Assembly (NCBI RefSeq): GCF_003056345.1
Contig: NZ_PYWB01000013.1
Location: forward strand, 28,844-92,843
DNA: 64,000 bases
Reading direction: 5' to 3'
DNA from: Devosia submarina
GTDB lineage: Bacteria > Pseudomonadota > Alphaproteobacteria > Rhizobiales > Devosiaceae
Shown here: piece after piece, positions 43,278 through 51,481 of the stretch
Numbering within the stretch: the stretch's first letter is position 1
How the letters are laid out: the number at the start of each line of letters is the position of its first letter
Program-made: the position numbers and the translations under genes
The notes under the pieces: generated by a model
Databases searched by the model: none
What the model saw: the letters and a program-made list of their open reading frames with translations, nothing else
What the model was told of the DNA's origin: nothing

Positions 43278-43703
43278 GTGATCCAGTATTCCCTTCAGTG
43301 CTCCAAAGGCCACCGCTACGACGCGTGGTTCAAGAACGCCGACGCCTTTGATGACCAGAAAGCGCGCGGCATCGTTTTCTGCGCCGTTTGTGATGACCGC
43401 AGCGTCGACAAGGCGCCCATGGCGCCGGCCGTGGCCCGGACCGATCAGGGCAAGATGTCCTTGAGCCAGGGCCATCCCGAAGCGCAGAAGTTCCGTGAAT
43501 TGCTGCGCGCCTATCGCCAGAAGGTTATGAGCGAAGCCGATTATGTCGGCGACAAATTCGCCGAGGAAGCACGAAAGATCCATTTCGAGGAAGCCGAGGC
43601 GCGCGGCATTTATGGCCAGGCGACCCGCGACGAAGTGGTGGCGCTGGTTGAAGAAGGTATCGATTTCATGCCGCTGCCCGACCTGCCCGAAGAACACAAT
43701 TAG
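43278..43703 (+). CDS. DUF1178-family protein
   Basis: 141 residues from a GTG at 43278 (MIQYSLQCSKGHRYDAWFKNADAFDDQKARGIVFCAVCDDRSVDKAPMAPAV), the typical start of DUF1178 proteins. Two Cys pairs (C8 and about C36/C39) suggest a small zinc-binding module at the N-terminus; the rest (AQKFRELLRAYRQKVMSEADYVGDKFAEEARKIHFEEAEARGIYGQATRDEVVALVEEGIDFMPLP) is a conserved helical region. No function is known. It follows the nitrilase gene by about 55 bases. Confidence 0.9.
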   Translation: MIQYSLQCSKGHRYDAWFKNADAFDDQKARGIVFCAVCDDRSVDKAPMAPAVARTDQGKMSLSQGHPEAQKFRELLRAYRQKVMSEADYVGDKFAEEARKIHFEEAEARGIYGQATRDEVVALVEEGIDFMPLPDLPEEHN

Positions 43704-43745
43704 TTCCGAGCGCCACTTCCGGCGCGTTTCAACGGAGACACGAGC

Positions 43746-44615
43746 ATGACAGAACTTGACGCATCCCTCTCCGGGACCTTCGCCATTGGTGGCGATCTTA
43801 CTGTCAATCGCCTGGGCTTTGGCGCGATGCGCATCACCGGCAAGGGCATTTGGGGCCCGCCGGAGGATCCCGAAGAAGCAAAGGCCACGCTGCGCCGGCT
43901 GCCCGAGCTCAATGTGAATTTCGTCGACACCGCCGAAAGCTATGGCCCCTACATCAGCGAAGAGTTGATTGGGGAGGTGCTCGCGCCCTATTCCAAGGGC
44001 ACGATCATTGCGACCAAGAGCGGCCTCACCCGGACTGGCCCTGATCAATGGCACCAGCTCGGCCGTCCCGAATTCCTGCGCCAAGGCGCGATCCAGAGCC
44101 TGCGCCGCCTCAAGGTCGAGGTGATCGACCTTTGGCAGTTGCACCGCATCGACACCAAGACCCCGCGCGAAGACCAGTTCGGCGCCATCCAGCAACTGCA
44201 AAAGGACGGCATCGTCCGCCATGTGGGCCTGAGCGAAGTCAGCGTCGAGGACATCAAGGAAGCCCAGAAATACTTCAAGGTCGCGACAATCCAGAACATG
44301 TACAACCTCGTCAGCCGCAAGGCCGAGGATGTGCTGGAATATTGCGAAGCCAACAATATCGGCTTCATCCCGTGGCGCCCGATCGATGGCGGCAATCTCG
44401 AATCCACCAGCTCCGAGTTCAAGGCCATCATGGACAAGCACCAGGCCTCCGCCAGCCAGATTGCCCTTGCCTGGATGCTCAAGCGCTCGCCGGTCATGCT
44501 GCCAATTCCCGGCACGGGCAAGGTGAAGCACCTCGAGGAAAACGTCGCCACGGCTGCCATCCAGCTCAGCGACGAAGATTTCAAGACGCTGGACGCCATC
44601 GGCCGCAAAGCCTGA
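43746..44615 (+). CDS. Aldo/keto reductase
   Basis: 289 residues, start ATG at 43746. The family catalytic Asp-Tyr pair is in [12 protein letters not shown] (about 58-69). The Lys is in IIATKSGL and the His in [13 protein letters not shown], all in the usual barrel order; [19 protein letters not shown] [18 protein letters not shown] is the NADPH-binding line. Substrate unknown. A terminator follows. It could be in the same transcript as the DUF1178 gene, 42 bases upstream. Confidence 0.92.
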   Translation: MTELDASLSGTFAIGGDLTVNRLGFGAMRITGKGIWGPPEDPEEAKATLRRLPELNVNFVDTAESYGPYISEELIGEVLAPYSKGTIIATKSGLTRTGPDQWHQLGRPEFLRQGAIQSLRRLKVEVIDLWQLHRIDTKTPREDQFGAIQQLQKDGIVRHVGLSEVSVEDIKEAQKYFKVATIQNMYNLVSRKAEDVLEYCEANNIGFIPWRPIDGGNLESTSSEFKAIMDKHQASASQIALAWMLKRSPVMLPIPGTGKVKHLEENVATAAIQLSDEDFKTLDAIGRKA

Positions 44616-44649
44616 ACGGGCACACCTTCAGCAACAAGAAACACAGCTC

Positions 44650-44677
44650 CTCGGGCCTGCCCGGGGGGTTTTCTTTT
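44650..44677 (+). terminator. Probable terminator
   Basis: CTCGGGC and GCCCGGGG pair (one G-T) with a very short loop, followed by GGTTTTCTTTT, after the aldo/keto reductase gene. Confidence 0.6.
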
Positions 44678-44701
44678 ATGCCGATGTCGAGGGATTAGGT
44701 C

Positions 44702-44738
44702 GGTTCGATAGGGAGGGTGGAATCCCCGCTATCGAACC
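44702..44738. repeat. Inverted repeat in a gene-free gap
   Basis: GGTTCGATAG and CTATCGAACC flank 17 bases, which themselves can pair (GGG with CCC). No T-run follows. It lies in the 298-base gap between the aldo/keto reductase gene and the unknown gene at 44914; nothing else is supported in that gap. Confidence 0.5.
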
Positions 44739-44913
44739 TAACCAGCAGGCAATCTTGGCAGACCACCTGAAGGCTGCAGGCGCTGTAGCATTTAGGAGCA
44801 GAGCCGGGCAAGCTCTTTGTCCCTTTGCCTCGGACCTCCAGCACGCAAATGACGGATTGATGGCACCGTGCTAGAAGGAGGCTATGCCTCTGGTTCAGGG
44901 CGTTTGAGGTCGA

Positions 44914-45456
44914 ATGCGAATATACACGGACACACCAGCGACGCGATTTCACCAGGAATTCCCCGGCATCACGCTTCGCTTCCACTCGGCCCGCATTCCC
45001 CCAGAGCGCGCTTGCGTATCGACCCGGATCATGCGTACGCCCGCCGAAGTGTTCCAGATGTTCAGCGCCTTCCGCGCGACCCGCACCGAAATGTTCGTGC
45101 GCTCAGGCGTACTGTGGGCCACTCCGCTGCGCATAGGCGAGGTGGCGGAACGGCTGGCGGAAGTGCCGATGCCGGAGCGCGCGCGGTTCCTGCCCGATCG
45201 TTTCCTGCAAAATGGCGTGCCGGACAAGGTCCTTGTTCCCGCCTATAGTCTTGGCGGGCAGGACCTTCTTCTCCTTGATGGCAACCACAGGGCCACCGCG
45301 CTGGCCCTCACCGGCAAGCCGTTTGTTTTGAAAGTGCGCGTTCTCGAAGCGCCCGTGGACCGCCGATATCTCTACGACCTGCGGCATTGGGACGGTGGGC
45401 CCAAACGCTTTATCCGGCGCTTGAAAAGCGCTGTTGATGCACCTGCTGTTCTTTGA
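44914..45456 (+). CDS. Unknown protein with ParB/Srx-like DGNHR motif
   Basis: 180 residues, start ATG at 44914. The line VPAYSLGGQDLLLLDGNHRATALALTGKPFVLKVRVLE (about 109-146) matches the (I/L)LDGNHRxxA signature of the ParB/sulfiredoxin fold, in which this loop binds nucleotide. The rest is not recognised, and no helix-turn-helix region or partner gene is seen. Possible roles are nucleotide-dependent enzyme or regulator. It ends 23 bases from the converging GT25 gene. Confidence 0.6.
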   Translation: MRIYTDTPATRFHQEFPGITLRFHSARIPPERACVSTRIMRTPAEVFQMFSAFRATRTEMFVRSGVLWATPLRIGEVAERLAEVPMPERARFLPDRFLQNGVPDKVLVPAYSLGGQDLLLLDGNHRATALALTGKPFVLKVRVLEAPVDRRYLYDLRHWDGGPKRFIRRLKSAVDAPAVL

Positions 45457-45479
45457 GCCGGTAATCGGTCGACAGGCGC

Positions 45480-46283
45480 TTAGTCAGAAACGAAAGGAAT
45501 GGTTTGCTTGGCTGAGTGGCCTCTCAGCCGATCAATCGTCGCTGGCAGGGCGACACCGATCTCGTTATCCCAGAAGCGCCGCAGCCGATGTGCAAATGGC
45601 GGCCTTTGCTGTTTGCGGCTTGCGCTTGCCTGTTGGCGTTCCCCCTCCAGATCACTGCCGGTCCGACGAGCGCCGGTAAGGCGATCTTCCTGAATGGCCA
45701 GAGCCGGCATCAGCTGCAGGCACGATATGGACGGCACGCTATCGGGGAAGCGCCGGAACAGGGCACGGTCAATCACGATCTGCCGAATTGCCGGACTGTC
45801 GCGAAACTTGATCGCCGCTGCCCGGCTCATGACATAAGCGGCGCTGCCCCAGATCCAGCCATGCATGCTGTGCAGCCCGTAGCCCTCGAGGTGCGACACA
45901 GGACGAACAGAAAATTGCGCACGGCTGCCAAAGGTTTCGAGCCGAATGACATCGCAGGGCAGGCCCCGTGCGTCTATTGCAGCAAGCAGCGTGCTAAGCC
46001 TGCCTGAAAGAACAGCATCGTCTTCGAAAAAGGCGGCAAAGGGCTGGTTTGTCGCCAGAAAGCTGTCGATGGCCGCCAGATGGCTCAGATTGCAACACAG
46101 CTCTGTCGGGAGGAGCTTATGATAAAGCCCGTCCGCCAAATATTGAGCGCGATCGCTGTTGCTGAGGTCGGCGGGCCGGATGGCTTCGACCCGCTGAGCC
46201 CGGATGCCAAGCCTTGAGAACTGCGCTTCCATGCTCGCCCGCCGGTCGGGCCGGTGGGCGAGATTGATGTAGAAGGCCTGCAA
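45480..46283 (-). CDS. Glycosyltransferase family 25 protein
   Basis: 267 residues. AFYINLAHRPDRRASMEAQFSRLGIRAQRVEAIRP is the family 25 start. ELCCNLSHLAAIDSFLATNQPFAAFFEDDAVLSG holds the GCxxSH-like line and the EDD metal and sugar-nucleotide site (87-89). GSAAYVMSRAAAIKFR is the later acceptor region. Members transfer galactose-type sugars onto lipooligosaccharide. The C-terminal 70 residues are basic and unrecognised. It lies three bases after ilvD on the same strand, although the pairing has no evident metabolic logic. Confidence 0.85.
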   Translation of the reverse strand: MQAFYINLAHRPDRRASMEAQFSRLGIRAQRVEAIRPADLSNSDRAQYLADGLYHKLLPTELCCNLSHLAAIDSFLATNQPFAAFFEDDAVLSGRLSTLLAAIDARGLPCDVIRLETFGSRAQFSVRPVSHLEGYGLHSMHGWIWGSAAYVMSRAAAIKFRDSPAIRQIVIDRALFRRFPDSVPSISCLQLMPALAIQEDRLTGARRTGSDLEGERQQASASRKQQRPPFAHRLRRFWDNEIGVALPATIDRLRGHSAKQTIPFVSD

Positions 46284-46286
46284 GCT

Positions 46287-48131
46287 TTAGCTATCCAGCT
46301 TGCCCAGGTCGCGCACGGCGCCGCGGGCGGCGGACGTGGCGAAGGCTGCATAGGCGCGCAGGGCCTGTGTCACGTTGCGCTTGCGCGGATGGGCCGGCTT
46401 CCAGCCCAGCTGGTCCTGGTCATGGCGGCGCTGCACTAGTTCGTCATCGCTCACCATGAGCTTGATGGAGCGGTTGGGGATATCGATTTCGATGATGTCG
46501 CCTTCGCGCACCAGCCCGATCGTGCCGCCCTCGGCCGCTTCAGGGGAAACGTGGCCGATGGAGAGGCCCGATGTGCCACCCGAAAAGCGCCCGTCGGTGA
46601 GGAGGGCACAGGCTTTGCCCAGGCCCTTGGATTTCAGATAGCTCGTGGGATAGAGCATTTCCTGCATGCCGGGGCCGCCGCGTGGGCCCTCATAGCGGAT
46701 CACAAGGACATCGCCTTCGCGGATCTGATTGCTCAGGATCGCCTTGACGGTATCGTCCTGCGATTCGAAAACCCGCGCCGGGCCGGTGAACTTGAGGATA
46801 GATTCATCCACGCCCGCCGTCTTCACGATGCAGCCATCGATGGCGATATTGCCCTTGAGCACGGCAAGGCCACCGTCCTTTGAAAACGGGTTTTCCGGCG
46901 AGCGGATCGCCCCATTGGTGCGGTCGGTGTCCAGTTCCGCCCAGCGATTGCTCTGCGAAAAGGCCTGCGTCGTCCGAACGCCACCGGGCGCAGCCATGAA
47001 GAAATTGCGCACCGCCTCGGAATTAGTGCGCGAGATATCCCACTTATCCAAGGCATCGCCCATCGTGGCAGAATGGATCGTGGGTTCGGAGCGGTTAAAA
47101 AGGTTGGCGCGATCGAGTTGGCCAAGAATGGAGAAGATACCGCCGGCGCGATGGACGTCTTCCATGTGGACGTCGTTCTTGGCTGGGGCGACCTTGCAGA
47201 GTACCGGGACCTTGCGGGAGAGCTGGTCGATGTCTTCCATGGTGAAGTCGACCCCGCCTTCATGGGCTGCAGCCAGGATATGAAGAACCGTATTGGTGGA
47301 GCCGCCCATGGCGATATCGAGGGCCATGGCGTTTTCGAAAGCCGCCTTAGTCGCAATGGAGCGCGGCAGCACGGAAGCATCGTCCTGCTCGTACCAACGA
47401 CGGGCTAGGTCAACGATGAGGTGCCCAGCCTCCTGGAACAGCCGCTTGCGGTCGGAATGGGTGGCCAGCGTTGAACCATTGCCGGGCAGGGACAGGCCCA
47501 GCGCTTCGGTCAGGCAGTTCATGGAATTGGCGGTGAACATGCCCGAGCAAGAGCCGCAGGTTGGGCAGGCGGCTTCTTCGACGGCCTGCACTTCCTCGTC
47601 CGAGTAATGATCGTCGGCCGCCATCACCATGGCGTCGACGAGGTCAAGCGCCTGCAGCTTGCCCTTGAGCATGGCCTTGCCGGCTTCCATAGGCCCGCCC
47701 GACACAAACACCACGGGGATGTTGATGCGCATGGCAGCGTTCAGCATGCCGGGCGTGATCTTGTCGCAGTTGGAAATGCAGACCATGGCATCCGCGCAGT
47801 GGGCGTTGACCATGTATTCCACGGAGTCCGCGATGAGGTCGCGGCTGGGCAGGGAATAGAGCATGCCGTCATGGCCCATGGCGATGCCGTCATCCACCGC
47901 AATGGTATTGAATTCCTTGGCAACGCCACCGGCTGCCTCGATCTCGCGCGCCACCAGCTGTCCAAGATCCTTGAGGTGGACATGGCCAGGCACGAATTGG
48001 GTGAAGCTGTTGACCACCGCGATGATGGGCTTGCCGAAATCGGAGTTCTTCATGCCCGTCGCGCGCCAAAGGCCACGCGCACCGGCCATGTTGCGGCCGT
48101 GGGTTGTGGTGCGGGAACGATAAGCCGGCAT
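46287..48131 (-). CDS. ilvD: Dihydroxy-acid dehydratase
   Basis: 614 residues from the ATG at 48131, behind GAGGAT; an in-frame start at 48260 would add 43 residues with no match to the family. It dehydrates dihydroxy acids in valine, leucine and isoleucine synthesis with an iron-sulfur cluster. The cluster Cys residues lie in [12 protein letters not shown] and [19 protein letters not shown], and the KIVPxxxPxxG-type C-terminal [23 protein letters not shown] is present. A perfect 18-base palindrome lies 80 bases upstream. Confidence 0.96.
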   Translation of the reverse strand: MPAYRSRTTTHGRNMAGARGLWRATGMKNSDFGKPIIAVVNSFTQFVPGHVHLKDLGQLVAREIEAAGGVAKEFNTIAVDDGIAMGHDGMLYSLPSRDLIADSVEYMVNAHCADAMVCISNCDKITPGMLNAAMRINIPVVFVSGGPMEAGKAMLKGKLQALDLVDAMVMAADDHYSDEEVQAVEEAACPTCGSCSGMFTANSMNCLTEALGLSLPGNGSTLATHSDRKRLFQEAGHLIVDLARRWYEQDDASVLPRSIATKAAFENAMALDIAMGGSTNTVLHILAAAHEGGVDFTMEDIDQLSRKVPVLCKVAPAKNDVHMEDVHRAGGIFSILGQLDRANLFNRSEPTIHSATMGDALDKWDISRTNSEAVRNFFMAAPGGVRTTQAFSQSNRWAELDTDRTNGAIRSPENPFSKDGGLAVLKGNIAIDGCIVKTAGVDESILKFTGPARVFESQDDTVKAILSNQIREGDVLVIRYEGPRGGPGMQEMLYPTSYLKSKGLGKACALLTDGRFSGGTSGLSIGHVSPEAAEGGTIGLVREGDIIEIDIPNRSIKLMVSDDELVQRRHDQDQLGWKPAHPRKRNVTQALRAYAAFATSAARGAVRDLGKLDS

Positions 48132-48210
48132 GATAGATCCTCGAAAGATTGGCGTGGGCAACGCGTTGCCTGTTTCTTTAGACCCATTCCAGATGGCAAT
48201 CAATGCAAAC

Positions 48211-48228
48211 CCGTACCGTACGGTACGG
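48211..48228. promoter_or_regulatory. 18-base perfect palindrome between ilvD and its divergent neighbour
   Basis: CCGTACCGTACGGTACGG reads the same on both strands. It sits 80 bases upstream of ilvD and 44 upstream of the gene at 48272. The form resembles operators of TetR-family repressors, so it is a likely binding site. Confidence 0.55.
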
Positions 48229-48271
48229 TACATGGTGGATCGCAAATCGCACCCGAGCATTGTTTACCCAA

Positions 48272-48673
48272 ATGCTTGAGGAAACTGCATTGGAACAAGA
48301 TCAATCAACTTATCGGCAGATTGCCATTGGCGATGTGGTGCCCGATGCCGTCACCGTGGGCCTGGAGCGAGGTGCGGATGGCGCAATCAAGGCCGCCGTG
48401 TGGTGGGAAGCCAGGGGCGATGTGGATGCCGACGAAGCCGAATACAGCGACGTCCGAGAGGCCCTTGCCGCCGCCGAGGCGGCCCGCACGCTCCATGGCT
48501 TCGGCGAGGTCGTCATTGCGCTTCAGGATGGCCTGAGCTGGCAGGGCGAATGGGGCGAACTGCGCAGCCCTCCGCGCAGCCGCGAGCCTGTGGGCGATGT
48601 CAGCCAAACGGACCTTTCGGAAGACGAAGTGTTCGAACTTGCCGCAGGCATCGAAGCCGAACGGGACGCCTAG
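48272..48673 (+). CDS. Unknown protein, acidic, 133 residues
   Basis: Start uncertain: the ATG at 48272 or a TTG at 48290 that has GAGGA in a better place. Body: [74 protein letters not shown], then an acidic tail (LSEDEVFELAAGIEAERDA). It looks like a small alpha/beta protein without membrane segments. I do not recognise the family. It diverges from ilvD with the 18-base palindrome between them, so both may be controlled by the same regulator. Confidence 0.6.
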   Translation: MLEETALEQDQSTYRQIAIGDVVPDAVTVGLERGADGAIKAAVWWEARGDVDADEAEYSDVREALAAAEAARTLHGFGEVVIALQDGLSWQGEWGELRSPPRSREPVGDVSQTDLSEDEVFELAAGIEAERDA

Positions 48674-48748
48674 GAGTTTCTCAGCCCTCTGGGTGAGCCT
48701 ACACGAGCCGTGGGGGCGCGAGTAGAGTTCCCCCGCATTCCCTGCCAA

Positions 48749-49192
48749 TCAGTTGTTAATGCTGGTGATTGCCCAATAGCCGCTTTCACACGCATCGTCG
48801 GCGCAAACGACATTCATCCACACCGCGCCATCGGCCAGGCCAACCCCGTCGCTGGTGACGATCAAATCATCAAAATCCTGACTAGCCAGAGCCGCCTGCG
48901 TTTCTGCCGTCAGCAGGGCATTGAAATTGTCGATCAGGTCCTGTGCTTCAAGCAGGTCATAGGCCTCGCCATTAGCCTCGACGGGCAGGGGGTATTCGCC
49001 AAGGCTTGCCAAGCCGGAGGGATCGTCAAAGAGAAACGCATCCTGCAATTGCCCGAATGCTTCGCCGAATTCTTCGGAAAGACCATGAAGCTCTTCAATC
49101 TTTGCGAGGATATCCTCTTCGCTCTGCGCCCAAACGGGCGTTGCGAGAGCGATAGGGGCAAGGGCCACAAGGGCGAGGCTGGAAAGGCGCAT
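48749..49192 (-). CDS. Unknown exported protein
   Basis: 147 residues with a signal peptide (RLSSLALVALAPIALATPVWAQ, cut after Ala-Gln). The mature part is acidic. LAKIEELHGLSEEFGEAFGQLQDAFLFDDPSGLASLGEYPLPVEANGEAYDLLEAQDLIDNFNALLTAETQAALASQDFDDLIVTSDGVGLADGAVWMNVVCADDACESGYWAITSINN has two Cys that may form a disulphide. The second half resembles the SnoaL/NTF2-like form of small periplasmic proteins, but this is weak. No family name can be given. Confidence 0.65.
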   Translation of the reverse strand: MRLSSLALVALAPIALATPVWAQSEEDILAKIEELHGLSEEFGEAFGQLQDAFLFDDPSGLASLGEYPLPVEANGEAYDLLEAQDLIDNFNALLTAETQAALASQDFDDLIVTSDGVGLADGAVWMNVVCADDACESGYWAITSINN

Positions 49193-49253
49193 GGGAGCTC
49201 CGGGAGATTGATCCCCAAGCTATAGCGCAAATCCAGACGCCCGAAAGCCGCCG

Positions 49254-49994
49254 CTAGGCAGCGGGACGTGCCGCCATAATCATATAGTTTATGCCCATGT
49301 CGGCCGATTGGCGCCATTCATCGCCCAGAGGATGGTAGACGACCCCTGTTTCCGCCGTGACCACCAGCCCATTGCGCCGCAGCAAGGCCTTGATCTCCTC
49401 GGGGGTCAAAAACTTGTTCCAGTCATGCGTGCCCACCGGCAGCCAGCGCAGGACGCGCTCGGCGGCAAATACCGCCAGCGCTCGCGCCCGCAAGGTGCGG
49501 TTGATGGTTGCGGTCAGCATCAGCCCGCCTGGCTTCACCAGATCGGCGCAGCTCTTCATGTAGAGCGGAACATTGTCGACATGCTCCACCACTTCCATGT
49601 TGAGCACCATGTCGAAAAGCTGGCCCTGGGTAGCCAGCGCTTCGCTGGTAGTAGCCTGGTAATCGATCTCGAGCCCCGACTGCTCGGCATGGATTTTTGC
49701 GATCGCAATATTGCGCTCGGCCGCATCAATCCCGGTGACCTCGGCCCCGAGCCGTGCAAGTGGTTCGCAGAGGAGGCCCCCGCCACACCCCACATCGAGT
49801 ATACGCAGGCCGGCGAAAGGTCGCATGTCGCTCCCGTCACGCCCGAAATGCTGGAGCAGATGCTCGCGGATATAGCCCAGGCGCACGGGGTTGAACTTGT
49901 GCAAGGGCTTGAACTTGCCCTTGGGGTTCCACCATTCCTCGGCCATCGCGGTAAACTTGGCGATCTCGGCGTCGTTGATGGTGGTCTCGGTCAT
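49254..49994 (-). CDS. ubiG: Ubiquinone biosynthesis O-methyltransferase UbiG
   Basis: 246 residues from the ATG at 49994. It performs both O-methylations of the ubiquinone ring. The UbiG start EIAKFTAMAEEWWNPKGKFKPLHKFNPVRLGYIREHL is clear. The SAM loop is LRILDVGCGGGLLCEPLARLGAEVTGIDAAERN (about 66-98). FDMVLNMEVVEHVDNVP and FLTPEEIKALLRRNG are further family lines. It diverges from lysC, a conserved arrangement. Confidence 0.95.
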   Translation of the reverse strand: MTETTINDAEIAKFTAMAEEWWNPKGKFKPLHKFNPVRLGYIREHLLQHFGRDGSDMRPFAGLRILDVGCGGGLLCEPLARLGAEVTGIDAAERNIAIAKIHAEQSGLEIDYQATTSEALATQGQLFDMVLNMEVVEHVDNVPLYMKSCADLVKPGGLMLTATINRTLRARALAVFAAERVLRWLPVGTHDWNKFLTPEEIKALLRRNGLVVTAETGVVYHPLGDEWRQSADMGINYMIMAARPAA

Positions 49995-50149
49995 ATCAGA
50001 ACTCCGTTTGGAGGGCATATGAGCCCTCCCATAGCCATGAGGCAAGGCGCAGGCGCGTCGCAGGGCATTGATCGCGCCCCTTGTTTGTCGTATGTCCCCG
50101 GCCGAATTGAAAGCGTACCGCCGGGTTCGGCTGGCAGAGGGGTAGGGTC

Positions 50150-51415
50150 TTGGCCCGCATTATCGTCAAGTTTGGTGGCACATCGGTCGCCAATATCGAG
50201 CGGATCCGCCAGGCTGCGCGTCACGTCAAGCGCGAGGTCGAAGCTGGCCATGAAGTTGCTGTCGTGGTGTCGGCCATGTCGGGCAAGACCAATGAACTGG
50301 TCGGGTGGGTCAACGAGGCCTCGGCCCTGCATGACGCGCGTGAATACGACGCCGTCGTTGCTTCGGGAGAACAGGTCACGGCAGGCCTGATGGCTATTGT
50401 GCTGAGTGAAATGGGCATCCAGTCGCGCTCCTTTGCCGGCTGGCAGGTGCCGATCCGCACCGATGATGCCCATGGCGCTGCCCGCATCACCGAAATCGAT
50501 CCAACCGAGCTCGACAAGCGCATGAGGGATGGCTGGGTGCCGGTGATCACCGGTTTTCAGGGCATTTCCCCTCATGGACGGGTAACGACTCTGGGCCGGG
50601 GTGGTTCGGACACGTCGGCTGTTGCCGTAGCTGCGGCGGTCAAGGCAGATCGGTGCGACATCTATACCGATGTAGACGGCGTTTACACCACAGACCCGCG
50701 TATCGTGCCCAAGGCGCAGCGACTGACCAAGATTTCCTTCGAGGAAATGCTGGAGATGGCGTCCCTTGGCGCCAAGGTCTTGATGATCCGCTCGGTTGAG
50801 ATGGCCATGGCGCACAAGGTGCGCCTGCTGGTCCGCTCGAGTTTTGATGATCCCGACGCGCCACAGATTGCGCCGGATGGAACGCCCGGGGTTCCCGGTA
50901 CTTTGGTTTGCGATGAGGATGAGATCGTGGAAAAGCAGATCGTTTCGGGCGTGACGCTCGCCAAGGCCGAGGCCAAGATTACCCTCCGCGACGTCAAGGA
51001 CAATCCCGGCGTGGCCGCAGCAATTTTCGGCACCCTGGCCGACCAGGGCATTGTTGTGGACATGATCGTGCAAAACATTGCCGATGATGGCGCCACCACC
51101 GACATCACCTTCACCGTCCCCGACAGCGAATACGACAAAGCCGTCAAAACCCTGCAGAACGCGGGCGAGCGCATCGAATATGGGCGTCTCTCCGGCTCCA
51201 AGGGCGGCGCCAAGGTTTCGGTCATTGGTGTGGGCATGCGCTCTCACGCAGGCGTTGCCTCCTCCATGTTCAAGGCCCTCGCCGACAAGGGCATCAACAT
51301 CCAGTTGATCACCACATCGGAAATAAAGACGTCAGTCCTGATCGATGAACAATATGCCGAGCTTGCGGTTCGCGCTCTGCATACTTATTACGGTTTGGAC
51401 AAGAAGGACGCTTAA
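50150..51415 (+). CDS. lysC: Aspartate kinase
   Basis: 421 residues from a TTG at 50150. It phosphorylates aspartate, the first step to lysine, threonine and methionine. IIVKFGGTSVANIERIR is the kinase start; VASGEQVTAGLM, TLGRGGSDTSAVAVAAAVKADRCDIYTDVDGVYTTDPRIV is the catalytic and ATP region. Two ACT domains (about 265-415) bind the feedback inhibitor. It lies 66 bases upstream of ptsP. Confidence 0.95.
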   Translation: MARIIVKFGGTSVANIERIRQAARHVKREVEAGHEVAVVVSAMSGKTNELVGWVNEASALHDAREYDAVVASGEQVTAGLMAIVLSEMGIQSRSFAGWQVPIRTDDAHGAARITEIDPTELDKRMRDGWVPVITGFQGISPHGRVTTLGRGGSDTSAVAVAAAVKADRCDIYTDVDGVYTTDPRIVPKAQRLTKISFEEMLEMASLGAKVLMIRSVEMAMAHKVRLLVRSSFDDPDAPQIAPDGTPGVPGTLVCDEDEIVEKQIVSGVTLAKAEAKITLRDVKDNPGVAAAIFGTLADQGIVVDMIVQNIADDGATTDITFTVPDSEYDKAVKTLQNAGERIEYGRLSGSKGGAKVSVIGVGMRSHAGVASSMFKALADKGINIQLITTSEIKTSVLIDEQYAELAVRALHTYYGLDKKDA

Positions 51416-51481
51416 GCCCAGTCGAGGGGACCGGGGCCGCGCGTCGCTAAGGGGGGCGGCTTTGCGGGCCGCCTGGGGGTT

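Noticed and set aside
44695..44985. A 96-codon minus-strand frame upstream of the DGNHR gene
   Set aside because: It has no ribosome binding site, an unusual Cys/Ser-rich composition and overlaps the start of a better-supported gene.
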